A stretch of 64,000 bases of DNA from Symbiodinium natans (taxonomy: Eukaryota; Sar; Dinophyceae; Suessiales; Symbiodiniaceae): assembly GCA_905221605.1 (NCBI GenBank), contig CAJNDS010002084.1:454972-518971 (forward strand), in the 5' to 3' direction. Shown in pieces: positions 10,081 to 19,216 of the stretch; the first letter of the stretch is position 1; each line of letters opens with the position of its first letter. Below the pieces are notes generated by a model that did no database searches, was not told the DNA's origin, and was given only the letters and a program-made list of their open reading frames with translations. Both the position numbers and the translations under genes were made by a program.

Positions 10081-10217
10081 CAGCATTCAGGGCTTACGGG
10101 TTTAGGGTTTTGGGCTCTAGGGCCACCCATTACACCCCTAAAAAGGGTGCAATGGGCCCACTTGTGGCTTTCATGGGCAGGTAGGGTTCAATTTTGTCTA
10201 GGCAAGCCTTATAGCCC

Positions 10218-10327
10218 AAAGCCTGAGGAGAGCGAGGCCACCCAGAAGAAGCAGCAGGAGCCTCTGCGCAGATTTCGTCGGCCTTCGGGCAGCCTTGGCC
10301 ATGTGCGCACCCTCAGCCAGAAAGCCC
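10218..10327 (+). CDS. Possible exon, frame unsettled
   Basis: The segment between a G-strand tract and a C-strand tract reads SPKPEESEATQKKQQEPLRR in one frame, a charged, coding-like composition. Splice sites are not clear on either side. Confidence 0.3.
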
Positions 10328-10413
10328 TATAACCCTAAACCCTAAACCCTGAGATATAAAGCCCTAGAACCCTAAACCCTTAACCCTAAACCCCATAACG
10401 CCTCTCTTTCCAG

Positions 10414-10490
10414 GAGAAGATCCGACTGCTGGAAGAGCAGAACGTGCAGTTCCAGCAGGAGATTGAAGAGGCGCTGATGTCTGACAAGAC
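10414..10490 (+). CDS. Coiled-coil exon
   Basis: CTCTCTTTCCAG|GAG is a textbook acceptor. The frame reads EKIRLLEEQNVQFQQEIEEA, with a hydrophobic heptad pattern. The donor is uncertain, because the frame stays open into unrelated sequence. CCCTAAA tracts lie immediately upstream (10327-10395). Confidence 0.6.
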
Positions 10491-10768
10491 ACAGGACTGC
10501 CCGAAACGTTCTGAATGTTTCAAATCTTGCATGCCCCCCCAAACCCTTGAAGCGCCCAAACCCTTTCAAGCGCCCAAACGCCTGAGCCCCATATTAGGGG
10601 GCTCGGAATCATTGCTAGCAGCATGCCCTTATGGTCCCTACCATAATGTCTACAAGAACCCCCCCCCAAAAAAAAAAAACACTTTTGCAAATTCTTCTGA
10701 AGGCCCCCCCTATACACCCTAAACCCTGGACCCTAAACCCTAAGCCCTAAACCCTTTTAAGCTGAGAG

Positions 10769-10855
10769 GAGCTCCGGCAGCTGCGCGAGAAGGTCGCGCA
10801 GGTGCAGGCCTACTTCGGGGGCGACCGCGCGCGGATGCTCCTGGGCCGAGCCTGA
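10769..10855 (+). CDS. Coiled-coil exon, possibly terminal
   Basis: After GAGAG|GAG the frame reads ELRQLREKVAQVQAYFGG and ends at TGA 10853-10855. It is preceded by (CCCTAAA)n at 10722-10758 and followed by (TTTAGGG)n at 10868-10890. The heptad pattern matches the exon at 10414, so both probably belong to one protein. A GA-type donor before the stop is an alternative to termination. Confidence 0.55.
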   Translation, partial: ELRQLREKVAQVQAYFGGDRARMLLGRA

Positions 10856-10909
10856 GGGCGGCTTGGGGGTTTAGGGTTTAGGGTTTAGGGTTTGGGGTTT
10901 TTTGGGTCC

Positions 10910-11020
10910 GTAGATTGGGATGTTCCCCCTTCTACGAACAGTCCTTAGTAGGGACTGTAGTACCCTCTACTATCATCCTTATAAAGGACTGTGAGTATAA
11001 GGGGGAGCATCCCAATCTAC
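10910..11020. mobile_element. MITE-like palindromic element, family B (copy 1)
   Basis: Terminal inverted repeats of 22 bp with one mismatch begin GTAGATTGGGATG and end CATCCCAATCTAC. Inside is a nested weaker palindrome (AGTCCTTAGTAGGGACTGTA). Related copies are at 18560, 27694 and 30769. Confidence 0.85.
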
Positions 11021-11120
11021 AGAGTCTAAATTGTAGTTCTTGAGGGCTTGTAATGAAGGTTGATAGGGCACGGGGTCGTCTTTCGGGGTTTCTGGGTGGA
11101 GGTTTTGCCTCCTGCGCCAG

Positions 11121-11164
11121 TGTACCCGAGGCTTCTGGCCACGCTGGGCGAGATGCCGGCTCAG
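11121..11164 (+). CDS. 44-nt exon
   Basis: GCGCCAG|TG and CAG|GTGCGG bracket a segment reading YPRLLATLGEMPAQ that ends in phase 0. A long (TTTAGGG)n tract follows 14 nt later. Function unknown. Confidence 0.45.
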
Positions 11165-11177
11165 GTGCGGAGGGCTG

Positions 11178-11323
11178 GGCTTAGGGTTTAGGGTTTAGGG
11201 TTTAGGGTTTAGGGTTTAGGGTTCAGGGTTCAGGGTTCAGGGTTTAGGGTTTAGGGTTTAGGGTTTAGGGTTTAGGGTTTAGGGTTAGGGTTTAGGGTTT
11301 AGGGTTTAGGGTTTAGGGCTTGG
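11178..11323 (+). repeat. (TTTAGGG)n tract, about 20 units
   Basis: The tract is nearly perfect apart from three TTCAGGG units and one 6-mer TTAGGG. Confidence 0.97.
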
Positions 11324-11329
11324 ACTTTG

Positions 11330-12047
11330 GGCTTTCGCCCCTTACAATGCCTCAACATGCAAAGCAATCTCGCACCAAACTTGAAAGGGTCGAAAGCTTA
11401 AGGGTTTGGAGGTTCACGGCTTAAGGGGCTTGAGAGGTTGAGGGCGGGGGGGGTGCTCGACATCTTGGGTCCTTAGGGCGCAAATGGCCCCAGAGTGCTC
11501 AGAGCCTCAGAGCACCCAAACCAAACAAACAAGAAATGCATGTCAATCCGACAGGCCCGATAATCTCACAAAATAATCATCGAAGGTTCAGAAATCAAGG
11601 GCCCACCTTACGAAATACTTCTTTCAAGAATTCCAACGGTTGCCTGCCAGCGGAACTCTTAAAAGTTACGGGCCCTTCCTATGCACTAAGACGGAATAAG
11701 ATGGCTCCATAGAGTTCCCTTGAAAGATCTGCGTTGCTGTAGAGGTGTAGCCCTAGCAGGCAGGGTTTGGGGTTTTGTGGCCGGTCCGATCCTCCTAGCG
11801 ATGGTCATGGTCTGACGTGCATGTGGCGATTAAGGGTTTCGTATGCCTTGCAGATAGTGGCTCAAACTGCTTTCTATGGTCTCTGACAGAGGATCTGAAG
11901 CACTGAGGTGGGCCAAGTCTTCAAACCACCCCCCATGACAGCTTCCCCCCCCCATCTCCAAGCCGCAATACGCCCAAATCCATACCGCAGGGGATTCTGA
12001 GCCCGAAGCCCCTGCTCCCTTGACCCGTAAACCTTAAAATTGAACCC
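11330..12047. other. Unique non-coding DNA
   Basis: No convincing exon is visible. A CAGGCAGGGTTTGGGGTTTTG word at 11757-11777 matches the donor side of the duplicated exon at 12122 and may be a third, decayed copy. Confidence 0.4.
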
Positions 12048-12121
12048 TCAACCCACAAAGTCCAGAGCCTTCTACGCCCAAAAACCCAAAACCCGAAGCT
12101 CTAAACCCACAAGGTCCACAG

Positions 12122-12188
12122 CCTCGGGGAGGGAGACCGCGAGCTGGACCTGGCAACCCAGTCCCAGGGCGCACCTGGGACTGAACAG
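12122..12188 (+). CDS. Duplicated exon, copy 1
   Basis: CCACAG|C acceptor and ACAG|GCAGGG (GC-type donor) bracket 67 nt reading LGEGDRELDLATQSQGAPGT. An almost identical exon lies at 12824-12890, and the flanks, including the ACAAGGTCCACAG and GCAGGGTTCGGGG ends, are copied too. Function unknown. Confidence 0.55.
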
Positions 12189-12351
12189 GCAGGGTTCGGG
12201 GTTTTGGGGTTTAGATTTGGGGTTTAGGGCTTCAAGGTTTATGTTGGGCGTTTAGGGTTTTGGTGGTTTTGGTTTTGGGGTTTTGGGGGCTTTGGGGGGG
12301 GGGGGGGGTTTGGGCTCAAAAGAAAGGTCTACAACCGAGGAGCCCCGAGGG

Positions 12352-12496
12352 TACTTGGAGGTTCATGGTAGTTAGTAACCAATTATAACTGTACTTTTTA
12401 CCCAAATTATTACTTTTTTAGGGCACTTAAGGGGCTTATAAGTACAGTTATAGGTACAGTTATAGTTGGTTAATAAGTACCATGAACCTTCAAGTA
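12352..12496. mobile_element. MITE-like element, family C (copy 1)
   Basis: Inverted ends TACTTGGAGGTTCATGGTA and TACCATGAACCTTCAAGTA differ at one of 19 positions. The centre is rich in ATAACTGTACTT and its complement. Copies 2 and 3 are at 40428 and 41606. Confidence 0.85.
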
Positions 12497-12823
12497 GGCT
12501 AGCACACCCTTTCCAATCGACTCATGGACGACCCGATGGCTGCCGTTCGGGCCTTCTCCGTCTCGTCCGGTCTCCCGATCCCATGAGCTTCGAAACGGTA
12601 GGAGGATGAACGCTGAACGGTGCAACAGATGCTGTATCATGCCTTGCAGGACTCCAGGGGTTATCAACCGCATCATCTACAGAACCTCCATGCCAGTCAT
12701 CACGCCCACTCTCAAGCCATGCCGCAGTGAGGCTTTTGCCTGAAACCCTGAACTGACAAGGTTCACAGCCTTCTAAGCCCTAAATCGTATAAGCCCTAAA
12801 CCCTAAACCCACAAGGCTCACAG

Positions 12824-12890
12824 CCTCGGGGAGGGAGACCGCGAGCTGGACCTGGCAACCCAGCCCCAGGGCGCACCTGGGACTGAACAG
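12824..12890 (+). CDS. Duplicated exon, copy 2
   Basis: It has the same length, phase and splice-like ends as 12122-12188. The visible coding change is one serine to proline (TCC to CCC). It is preceded by a short CCCTAAA tract and followed by degenerate TTTAGGG words. Tandem exon duplication, or mutually exclusive exons, are both possible. Confidence 0.55.
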
Positions 12891-12909
12891 GCAGGGTTCG
12901 GGGTTTGTG

Positions 12910-13262
12910 GCTTAGGCCTTGAGGTTTTTTGACTTGGGTTTAGGGTTGGGTTTTCGGGGTGTGGGGGCTCAAGGTGTGGGTTGAGAGTTTAAGGTTTAGA
13001 TTTGGGCTTTTGGGGTGTTTGGGTTTTGGGGGTGGTTGGGTTTGGGGGGTTTAGTCTAGATTTTTTGGCAACATAGCCATCAGAATGGTCATAAGTCCCC
13101 CCCCCCCCGCCCAACAAGAAAAGTCTCAGCTTCGGCGGGTTTAGGGCTTCTACCTTGGGGTTCAGGGTTTACCCCCCTAAGCCTTGGGGCTTCTTGCACT
13201 TTGGTTTTTGTTAACCCCCTGAAAGCACCGGCTGGCTTTGGAGTCTGAAAAGAAACGTACCT
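12910..13262. other. G-rich degenerate repeat and unique DNA
   Basis: Contains decayed GGGTTTGGGG words, a poly-C run at 13100-13110 and no clear exon. Confidence 0.4.
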
Positions 13263-13265
13263 CAA

Positions 13266-13342
13266 ACCCTACAGAAGGGTTTAGGGTTTAGGGTTTAGGG
13301 TTTAGGGTTTAGGGTTTAGGGTTTAGGGTTTAGGGTTTAGGG
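13266..13342 (+). repeat. (TTTAGGG)n tract
   Basis: About eleven perfect units. Confidence 0.97.
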
Positions 13343-13443
13343 TATGTATTTCAAGAGCGTTCCTCGACTCAGCTAGTTTGAAATATCTGGGTCGGAGCCC
13401 CTGAGAGCTTTAGGTCTTGTGAAGCTGCGCACGGGGGTGTACG

Positions 13444-13674
13444 GTTTAGGGTTTAGGGTTTAGGAGACCGTGAACCCTGAACCCTAAACCCTGAACCCTG
13501 AACCCTAAACCCTAAACCCTGAACCCTGAACCCTAAACCCTACACCCTACACCCTAAACCCTAAACCCTGAACCCTGAACCCTAAACCCTAAACCCTAAA
13601 CCCTAAACCCTAAACCCTAAACCCTAAGCCCTAAGCCCTAAACCCTAAACCCTAAACCCTAAACCCCAACCCTA
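13444..13674. repeat. Inverted telomere-like pair: three TTTAGGG then about 28 CCCTAAA/CCCTGAA
   Basis: GTTTAGGG copies at 13444-13463 are followed after only 10 bases by a long C-strand tract reaching almost to the exon at 13713. The two arms could pair into a long RNA or DNA hairpin inside one intron. Confidence 0.95.
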
Positions 13675-13712
13675 CACTGGAAGAGTCGAGAGCCACTCCC
13701 GCTCCTGCACAG

Positions 13713-13791
13713 GAGGAGCCACCACCCTGGAAGAGGCGCAGGAGAGACCGAGATCCCCCCGGGCCCTTCATCGCCAAGGAGGCAGCCCGAA
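13713..13791 (+). CDS. Arg-rich exon
   Basis: CTGCACAG|GAG and GA|GTAGGG bracket a segment reading EEPPPWKRRRRDRDPPGPF, then IAKEAAR. The basic block could be a nuclear localisation signal. The donor begins the following (TTTAGGG)n tract (13794-13830). Confidence 0.55.
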
Positions 13792-14006
13792 GTAGGGTTT
13801 AGGGTTTAGGGTTTAGGGTTTAGGGCTTAGGGCTTAGGGCTTCGGGCTTAGGGAGTTTCGGAGGTCAGAATGCGAGATAGAGTTTAGGGTGTGAAGTTTA
13901 GGGTAGGGGGTTGGGGGGTTAGGGCTTCGGGCTTATGTCTTCGGGCTTAGGGCTTACATGCCAGAAGCTTCTTTGCATTGGGCGACTAAGTTACCGTGTG
14001 TTGCAG

Positions 14007-14065
14007 GGAGAGCAGGGCTGACGCCTGCGTCCGGGAGCTTCGGTCGGCTTGTACACAGACCATTG
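14007..14065 (+). CDS. Short exon, frame not settled
   Basis: GTGTGTTGCAG|G acceptor and ATTG|GTTTAG donor. Two frames are open: ESRADACVRELRSACTQTIG and RAGLTPASGSFGRLVHRPL. The second fits the phase of the exons at 13713 and 14441. Confidence 0.4.
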
Positions 14066-14440
14066 GTTTAGAACCCTGGTCTCTTCGGGCTTCGGGGTTT
14101 GTGCCCCCCCCTCCCCCCCCACCCGCAGGGTGGAACCCAACCGCAAGAAACTCTAGGAAGTCCAGCGGTGTGCCCCTGCCTCTTCATTGCTTCTAGGCAG
14201 CTTCTAGGGTTCCAAGACTCCTCATGGACAGCAGAAAGATGTGAAGCTGCCTGCCAAACATCCCAGAACCCCAGCATAGCCCCAAGCACCCCGAAGGCCC
14301 TCAAAAGCCCCAAAACCCCGACAACCCTCTTAGACCCTTTAAACCCTGAGGCCCTAAACCCTGACACCCTTCGACCCTAAAACCCCAAACCCTCAATCCC
14401 CCCAAAATGCCTTGGCAACTTGCGGCATCTTGCGGCGCAG

Positions 14441-14495
14441 GCGGCTGCTCCTGTGGAGGCGGAGGCCTTTGGGGGCTGGGGGACATCTGGGCAAG
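14441..14495 (+). CDS. 55-nt exon
   Basis: GGCGCAG|GCG and GCAAG|GTACTC bracket AAAPVEAEAFGGWGTSGQ. CCCTAAA-like words precede it. Confidence 0.45.
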
Positions 14496-14605
14496 GTACT
14501 CTTAGCAGCTGTGATCCCAAAACCCTGCAGAACACCTCGAGAGCCCTGCCCCAAACCCTATAAACCCTAAACCTGAAACCCCAAGGCCTGCACCCCCCCC
14601 CCAAG

Positions 14606-14702
14606 TCTGAGGCTCCGAAGCCGCTTCCGCGGCCGAAGAAGGATAAGAAGGCGAAGCCTTCAGAGAAGCCGACTGGGGAGCTGGGACGGCCAGCTGGATG
14701 CA
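14606..14702 (+). CDS. Lysine/proline-rich exon
   Basis: A C-rich tract and CCAAG|TCT precede it, and GCA|GTAAGC is a strong donor. The frame reads SEAPKPLPRPKKDKKAKPSE and on to PTGELGRPAGC, a disordered basic linker. A degenerate TTTAGGG word follows at 14760. Confidence 0.5.
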
Positions 14703-14759
14703 GTAAGCCAACATGGGACTCAAGTTGCCACACGCGTCTTTTTTGTTTAAGGAGGTTTG

Positions 14760-15740
14760 TGTTTAGGGTTTCGAAGCCCAAGATTCTCAGAAGGGAGTGG
14801 GGGGTGTTGGGGGTGTTGGGGCTGAAGGCTTCAATGAAGGATTGGGCGGATATCAAGCGTTCGTGCTTCGAGTGCAGCGACGCCGAAGTTGTCGTGTGTC
14901 AAGTGCCGAGGCAAAACTTGCTCGTGGCAAAAGCCAAAGCACGCAAGAAGCCGTTGCCCACGCCAAGTTGCCAGACCCTTTGACCGCAAACAGTGGCAAA
15001 GCTTTGGGAGCCTAGGGTTAACAAAGCAGTAGACGGCTGGCATAATGATATGCAATGAGTATATTAACGATTTTCCTTCATCTTCCTTCATCGGGAGGTG
15101 GGATTGACAGAGTTGGACGCGGACCCAACCCCCCCCCCCCCTTCCCGCACTGTTGTCCCACGCCTCCCTGCCCCTCCATCGCTACCACACCCATGCACCC
15201 AGCCACGTGCCCACCCGCCCCACACCCGCAGACCTGCTTCAACCTCGCGCCCACCCACACCAGCACCCATCCACCCACACGCTCGCGCACGTCCAACACT
15301 GCATGGCAGGACACCCCCATCCAAAATGTACACCCACCCCCCCCACGCCCGTCCACACACCCGCCAACAGGCCCCAAGCACTCACCCACACGCGCATCCC
15401 CCAACCCCCTGCACAGCAAAGTCCTCAGGATCCGAGGTTGTGGAAGTGCTACTTTGCTCAATGTCAAGGACTTGTGGCTTTAGACCCTGTTGAGGTAAAG
15501 CCGCCCAAGGAATGAATATAACAACCTTTGAAATACGGAGCTGGGTTTCGAGAATCAGAACGGAACCTTGTAGAAATTCACATAAAGCACGCGTGCGCAA
15601 TTGTGACGCTGTCAGCGGCCCCATAGGCAAACCATGGCAAACCCCCAAACCTCCTTTCAAACTCCTGAACTCTGAAACCTGAAACCTCAAACCCACCCAA
15701 ACCCTAATCCTTAAGCCCAAGAACCCCTAAACCCTAAGCG
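14760..15740. other. Unresolved stretch with low-complexity C/A-rich DNA
   Basis: At 14850-15010 one frame has SCVKCRGKTCSWQK, a possible Cys cluster, but all three frames are open. At 15128-15420 the sequence is a CCCAC/ACCCACC-rich low-complexity tract that is open in several frames and probably non-coding. No gene is called. Confidence 0.4.
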
Positions 15741-15758
15741 TGACATGCGCGGCGCTCA

Positions 15759-15803
15759 GGATCCTTGATGCCAAGATACTTGTTGACGACGACGCCCAGG
15801 CCG
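15759..15803 (+). CDS. Possible short exon
   Basis: Between a C-strand tract (15690-15740) and G-strand words, one frame reads ILDAKILVDDDAQ. Splice sites are approximate. Confidence 0.3.
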
Positions 15804-16428
15804 TGCCACGCCTTTGAGACCTGGGCGTTTCGGGTTTGGGGTTTTGGTTTTGAAGGGCTTTGGTTTGGGGTTTAGGGTTTTGGGGTTTTGGGGCTTCTAA
15901 GGAGTTTAGGCTCTGTAAGGTTTAGGTTTCAGGAGGTTGGGGTCTACAAGGTTTAGAGAAAGGAGTTTAGGGTCCAAAGGTTAGGGTTTAGGAGCTTCAC
16001 ACCAGGTTTAGGGTTTAGGGTTTAGGCACAAACCACACGCCCAAACACATGGTGGCTTAGAAGATAACAAGAGCCGGAATGCACCATTTTGCAACTTTCA
16101 AGGGTTTGTTGTTTAATTAGGGTTTAGGGTTTAGAGTTGTAATGGTCGAGTAATAGAGAGACGGGCACAATTTAGATCAACCCTGCCTGCAAGGGATTTT
16201 GCTTCACGCTCTTCAGCTTTCAATTGCACCGAAGGTTGTACGTGTCAGGCACCTATTTCCTCAAGCCTGAAAACTGCCCCAAGATTCGCACGCAGATCTT
16301 CTGTCTGGGTACTGCCAGGGTTCAGTTCAGGGCTTAGCAGTTTTGGGCTTATAGGAGGTGTCGTGCTCAGATGAAGATGAGGGCCCTGCACCTCATAAAA
16401 CCCTCAGCCCAAAGCCCAGGCGCCGCAG

Positions 16429-16482
16429 GACATCTCCGATGGCGAGCAGACTCAGCCGCCATCCCCCTCTCCACCATCAGAC
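16429..16482 (+). CDS. 54-nt acidic/proline-rich exon
   Basis: GCGCCGCAG|GAC and GAC|GTGGGT bracket DISDGEQTQPPSPSPPSD in phase 0 at both ends. Confidence 0.5.
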
Positions 16483-16501
16483 GTGGGTTGACGATCTCAG
16501 C

Positions 16502-16547
16502 TAATGTAGGGGTCGGAATAATTTCTAGTAGTATTCCCTTATAAGGC
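16502..16547. mobile_element. MITE-like family A, 5' half (copy 1)
   Basis: TAATGTAGGGGTCGGAATAA and the adjacent TATTCCCTTATAAGG match the left half of family A. The right half is missing, and an exon-like segment follows CTTTCAG at 16550. Confidence 0.75.
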
Positions 16548-16550
16548 TTT

Positions 16551-16693
16551 CAGTGTATTCAAGCATCCTCGGGTGCCTAACATGTTCGGCAACCACGGTG
16601 GGAATGTGCTGGCTGAATCAAGCCGCCACGTTGAAGGAGAGTTTGCCAGAAGGTCCAGGCTGCAAGCGCAAAAAACCCCAAATGAGGAGTAAT
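16551..16693 (+). CDS. Exon lying between two family-A elements
   Basis: CTTTCAG|TG acceptor and AAT|GTAGGG donor, where the donor GT is the first base pair of the next element. The frame that stays open to the donor reads YSSILGCLTCSATTVGMCWL and onward to KRKKPQMRSN. A second frame (PNMFGNHGGNVLAESSRHVE) is also open but meets TAA just before the donor. Confidence 0.45.
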
Positions 16694-16847
16694 GTAGGGG
16701 TCGGAACAATTGCAAATAGAATTCCCTTATGGCCTCTAGGTAACTTTACTATAAGAACCCCCAAAACCCCTGTCTAAGGTTTAGGGTTTAGGGTTTAGGG
16801 CTTAGGGCTTAGGGTTCCCTCTTCTGACCATGAAAGCCCCTACATTA
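16690..16847. mobile_element. MITE-like family A (copy 2) with an internal telomere-like tract
   Basis: Ends TAATGTAGGGG and CCCCTACATTA are perfect inverted repeats. Between the two halves, at 16779-16816, about five TTTAGGG/CTTAGGG units sit where other copies have none. It is a clear case of telomere repeat inside an element. Confidence 0.85.
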
Positions 16848-16940
16848 TCCTAGTTCCTCTCAGTGCAGGACAGAGGCCTCCGCGACCCTGAGCCCTAACT
16901 TCCGCACCCCGACTCCTGAACCCCCCACCCCCCTAATATA

Positions 16941-17043
16941 CTAGAGGCCTGAATTATTCGAGGAGGGTTTTGGGGGGGTTCTTCTAGTATAATTTTCCAG
17001 GGACCCTAAGGGAATATTATTAGTAATGATTCCGACCCCTATA
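16941..17043. mobile_element. MITE-like family A (copy 3, reversed)
   Basis: The right end (AATGATTCCGACCCCTATA) is the complement of the left end of copies 1 and 2. The interior GTTTTGGGGGGGTTCTT matches their CCCCCAAAACCCC. Confidence 0.75.
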
Positions 17044-17205
17044 TATTGGCTAGGTAGGCCCTTGCGACATGTCATATTTTCCGGCATTGGGTTGCAGAGG
17101 ATCATGTTCAAGAGAATTTTTTCAGAGGTTTTTTAAGGGCCATCCTAGCTACAACCCGATAAGCCCTGAACCCGAGTTCATGCGTTTGAAACCCCTCAAC
17201 GTAAG

Positions 17206-17317
17206 CTAGGGGTCGGAAGTATTGCTGATACTATTCCCTTCGGGTCCCTTTATAAGAATACTCTATAATAACCCCCCAAAACCCTATTCTAATTCTTCAG
17301 GCCCCTACACTAGATCC
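17206..17317. mobile_element. MITE-like family A (copy 4)
   Basis: CTAGGGGTCGGAAGTATT at the left and CAGGCCCCTACACTAG at the right, with TTCCCTTCGGGTCCCTTTAT and CCCCCCAAAACCC inside. Confidence 0.8.
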
Positions 17318-17366
17318 CGACCCCTGATCCTGTTACCCCTAAACCCTAAACCCTAAACTACAATAG

Positions 17367-17463
17367 TCTTGGCCGCGCTCCAACAAATTCCCGGACCTGG
17401 TGGCGATGATACTGCGCCCTGTGGGGCCCAGTCGACACCTTGTGGCATGAACCTGCTGAGTTT
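17367..17463 (+). CDS. Exon-like segment, frame not settled
   Basis: It lies between CCCTAAA (to 17357) and TTTAGGG (from 17470). Two frames are open: LAALQQIPGPGGDDTAPCGA and SNKFPDLVAMILRP followed by GTGGGG. Confidence 0.35.
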
Positions 17464-17464
17464 G

Positions 17465-17545
17465 GGTTTTAGGGTTTAGGGGATTAGGGTTTAGGGGTTA
17501 GGGCGTGGGTTTAGGGTTTAGGGTTTAGGGTTTAGGGTTAGGGTC
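17465..17545 (+). repeat. Degenerate TTTAGGG tract
   Basis: About eight units with TTAGGGG, GATTAGGG and GGGCGTGGG interruptions. Confidence 0.9.
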
Positions 17546-17559
17546 TGGCAGCAAAGTCA

Positions 17560-18380
17560 AAGCACGTGCCGTCTACTAGTCTTATGAATTAGGATTGAAT
17601 GGGTTTCGGCCAATTCAAGGCAATTGCCGCTCTAAGTGGCATGTATACACCAGATAGCTCAAGCGAGAGATCCCCAGAAAGCCCGAGTCTCGGATGCAGG
17701 ATCTACATCATTACCGATATCATCCTGCTCTATCCACTACCTACCTAAGGACCTGAGCTACCCGACCTAACTCAGCAGGCTCCTTTCAATCTAGGGTTCA
17801 GCAAGCAGGTTCCGCCTCCTTGTCCGCAACAATACCGTAGGCCTGAGTGACGCTGGAACCCATCTGCCGATGTACCGGTACGCACGGCCTATCGTCCGAA
17901 AGACTACAGAAGGGTCCATGCACCCAACCTGAACCCCAAACCCGAAAACCTAAAACTATAAGCCTTGCATCCTGTGGGTGTGTGTGTGTGTGTGTATCTA
18001 TATTCTACATACATAGGTACTTTCTACGACTGTTGTACATCAATATAGGCGCATGGTGCCCTGAGGCCCTGACGGTAGGCTTCAGGCCTTCAGGCTCGGG
18101 AAATAGATTGTTCTGGCCGGGGAGGGCGGGGGTGGGTGGGGGGGGGGGGGGGGGCCGGGGGGTTGATCACCCCCAGCCCCCGTAAGTGTGCGCAGAGCTC
18201 ACGAGCTTCCTCAGTCGGAAGGTTTTGGGTGTTTAGGGTTCAGATCTCAGAGGCTAAGAGTTAGAAGGCAGGGAGCTCATGAAGTTCAGGGTTTAGGGTT
18301 CAGGGCTCAGGGTTCATGAATTTTGAAACCTTAGCCTGTATGCTTGGCAAGGCTAGGAAAGACTTCTTCAAAGCCCGGCT
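17560..18380. other. No gene recognised
   Basis: Contains (GT)n at 17977-17995 and a 20-bp poly-G run at about 18136-18153. The open frame 17847-18185 crosses both and is probably chance. Confidence 0.4.
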
Positions 18381-18411
18381 AGGGCCTTGCGGATGGGCCT
18401 CGTTGCTGCAG

Positions 18412-18560
18412 GATCACCTTTTTTATGCGGGGTGTGTCCCCGTGCAAGAAATAGCTTGAAAGCCCATCAGGTCAAGTGCTTTGGCCGAGGGAAAAACGAC
18501 AGTGACTTTGGTGGCGTTTTGTCACCTCGAGGAGAGAAATGGAGCTGGCAGACATGGCTC
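18412..18560 (+). CDS. Exon with a CCHC-type cluster
   Basis: GTTGCTGCAG|GA acceptor. The frame reads SPFLCGVCPRARNSLKAHQV, then KCFGRGKNDSDFGG, giving C-x2-C-x9-H-x3-C, which resembles a small zinc finger. It stays open to the family-B element at 18560. The donor is not resolved. Confidence 0.4.
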
Positions 18561-18640
18561 TTATACTAGCAGCCCTTGATAGGGATTATAGCACCCCTAT
18601 TCGAATCCCTGTTAAGGACTGTTAGTATAGGGGGGGGAAC
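18560..18640. mobile_element. MITE-like family B (copy 2, ends eroded)
   Basis: The core CTTATACTAGCAGCCCTTGA to GGACTGTTAGTATAGGGGGG is a palindrome shared with 10910 and 27694. The outer GGGATGTTCC ends are lost. Confidence 0.7.
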
Positions 18641-18691
18641 CGGAGGGTTTGGGCATGTCCGTGGGTCCGGGCCCAGGCTGCGATAACCGAA

Positions 18692-18740
18692 AGGGTTTAG
18701 GGTTTAGGGTTTAGGGTTTAGGGTTTAGGGTTTAGGGTAT
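18692..18740 (+). repeat. (TTTAGGG)n tract
   Basis: About seven perfect units. Confidence 0.97.
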
Positions 18741-19064
18741 CTCCCTGCAGCACCCCGCACCCCCCTCCCCAAGCCCCCGAGGTCCTTCCTTCAGGACCCC
18801 AAGCCCATCTTTTTGCTAAGCTACGGTTATGAAGCCCTTCTCATAGAATTCTGAGGAGCAAACCTGCCTTAAAAGGATCTTAGAAGGTTGGGAGGCACGC
18901 GGCAGCCTTTTTCCCTGGGGTTGAGGCTTTACACAACCCCCGGGGCCTAACCTAAGCCCAAGGTCCTAAACCCTCAGCCCTAAACCCTAAACAGTATAAA
19001 GGGGAACATCCCAGCCTAAACCCCAAGCCCTGAACCCAAGGTCCTACACCCCAAAAGAGGGGTC

Positions 19065-19172
19065 GGAATAGTTTCTATTAGTCTTCCTGTCTGGTCCCAT
19101 TACTACAATCACCCCCCCCCCCCCAAACCTTGTTTGCATTATTAAGGCCCCTATCTCAAGCCCTGAGCCCGA
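19065..19172. mobile_element. MITE-like family A (copy 5)
   Basis: Left GAGGGGTCGGAATAGTTT, right ATTATTAAGGCCCCTATCTC, with a 14-base poly-C run inside at the position of CCCCCCAAAACC. Confidence 0.75.
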
Positions 19173-19216
19173 AACCCTCAACCCTCAACCCTCAACCCTA
19201 AACCCTAAAGGTCCAG

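Noticed and set aside
15055-15515. Pro/His/Thr-rich ORFs
   Set aside because: CCCAC-type low-complexity DNA is open in four frames; no exon boundary or motif stands out.
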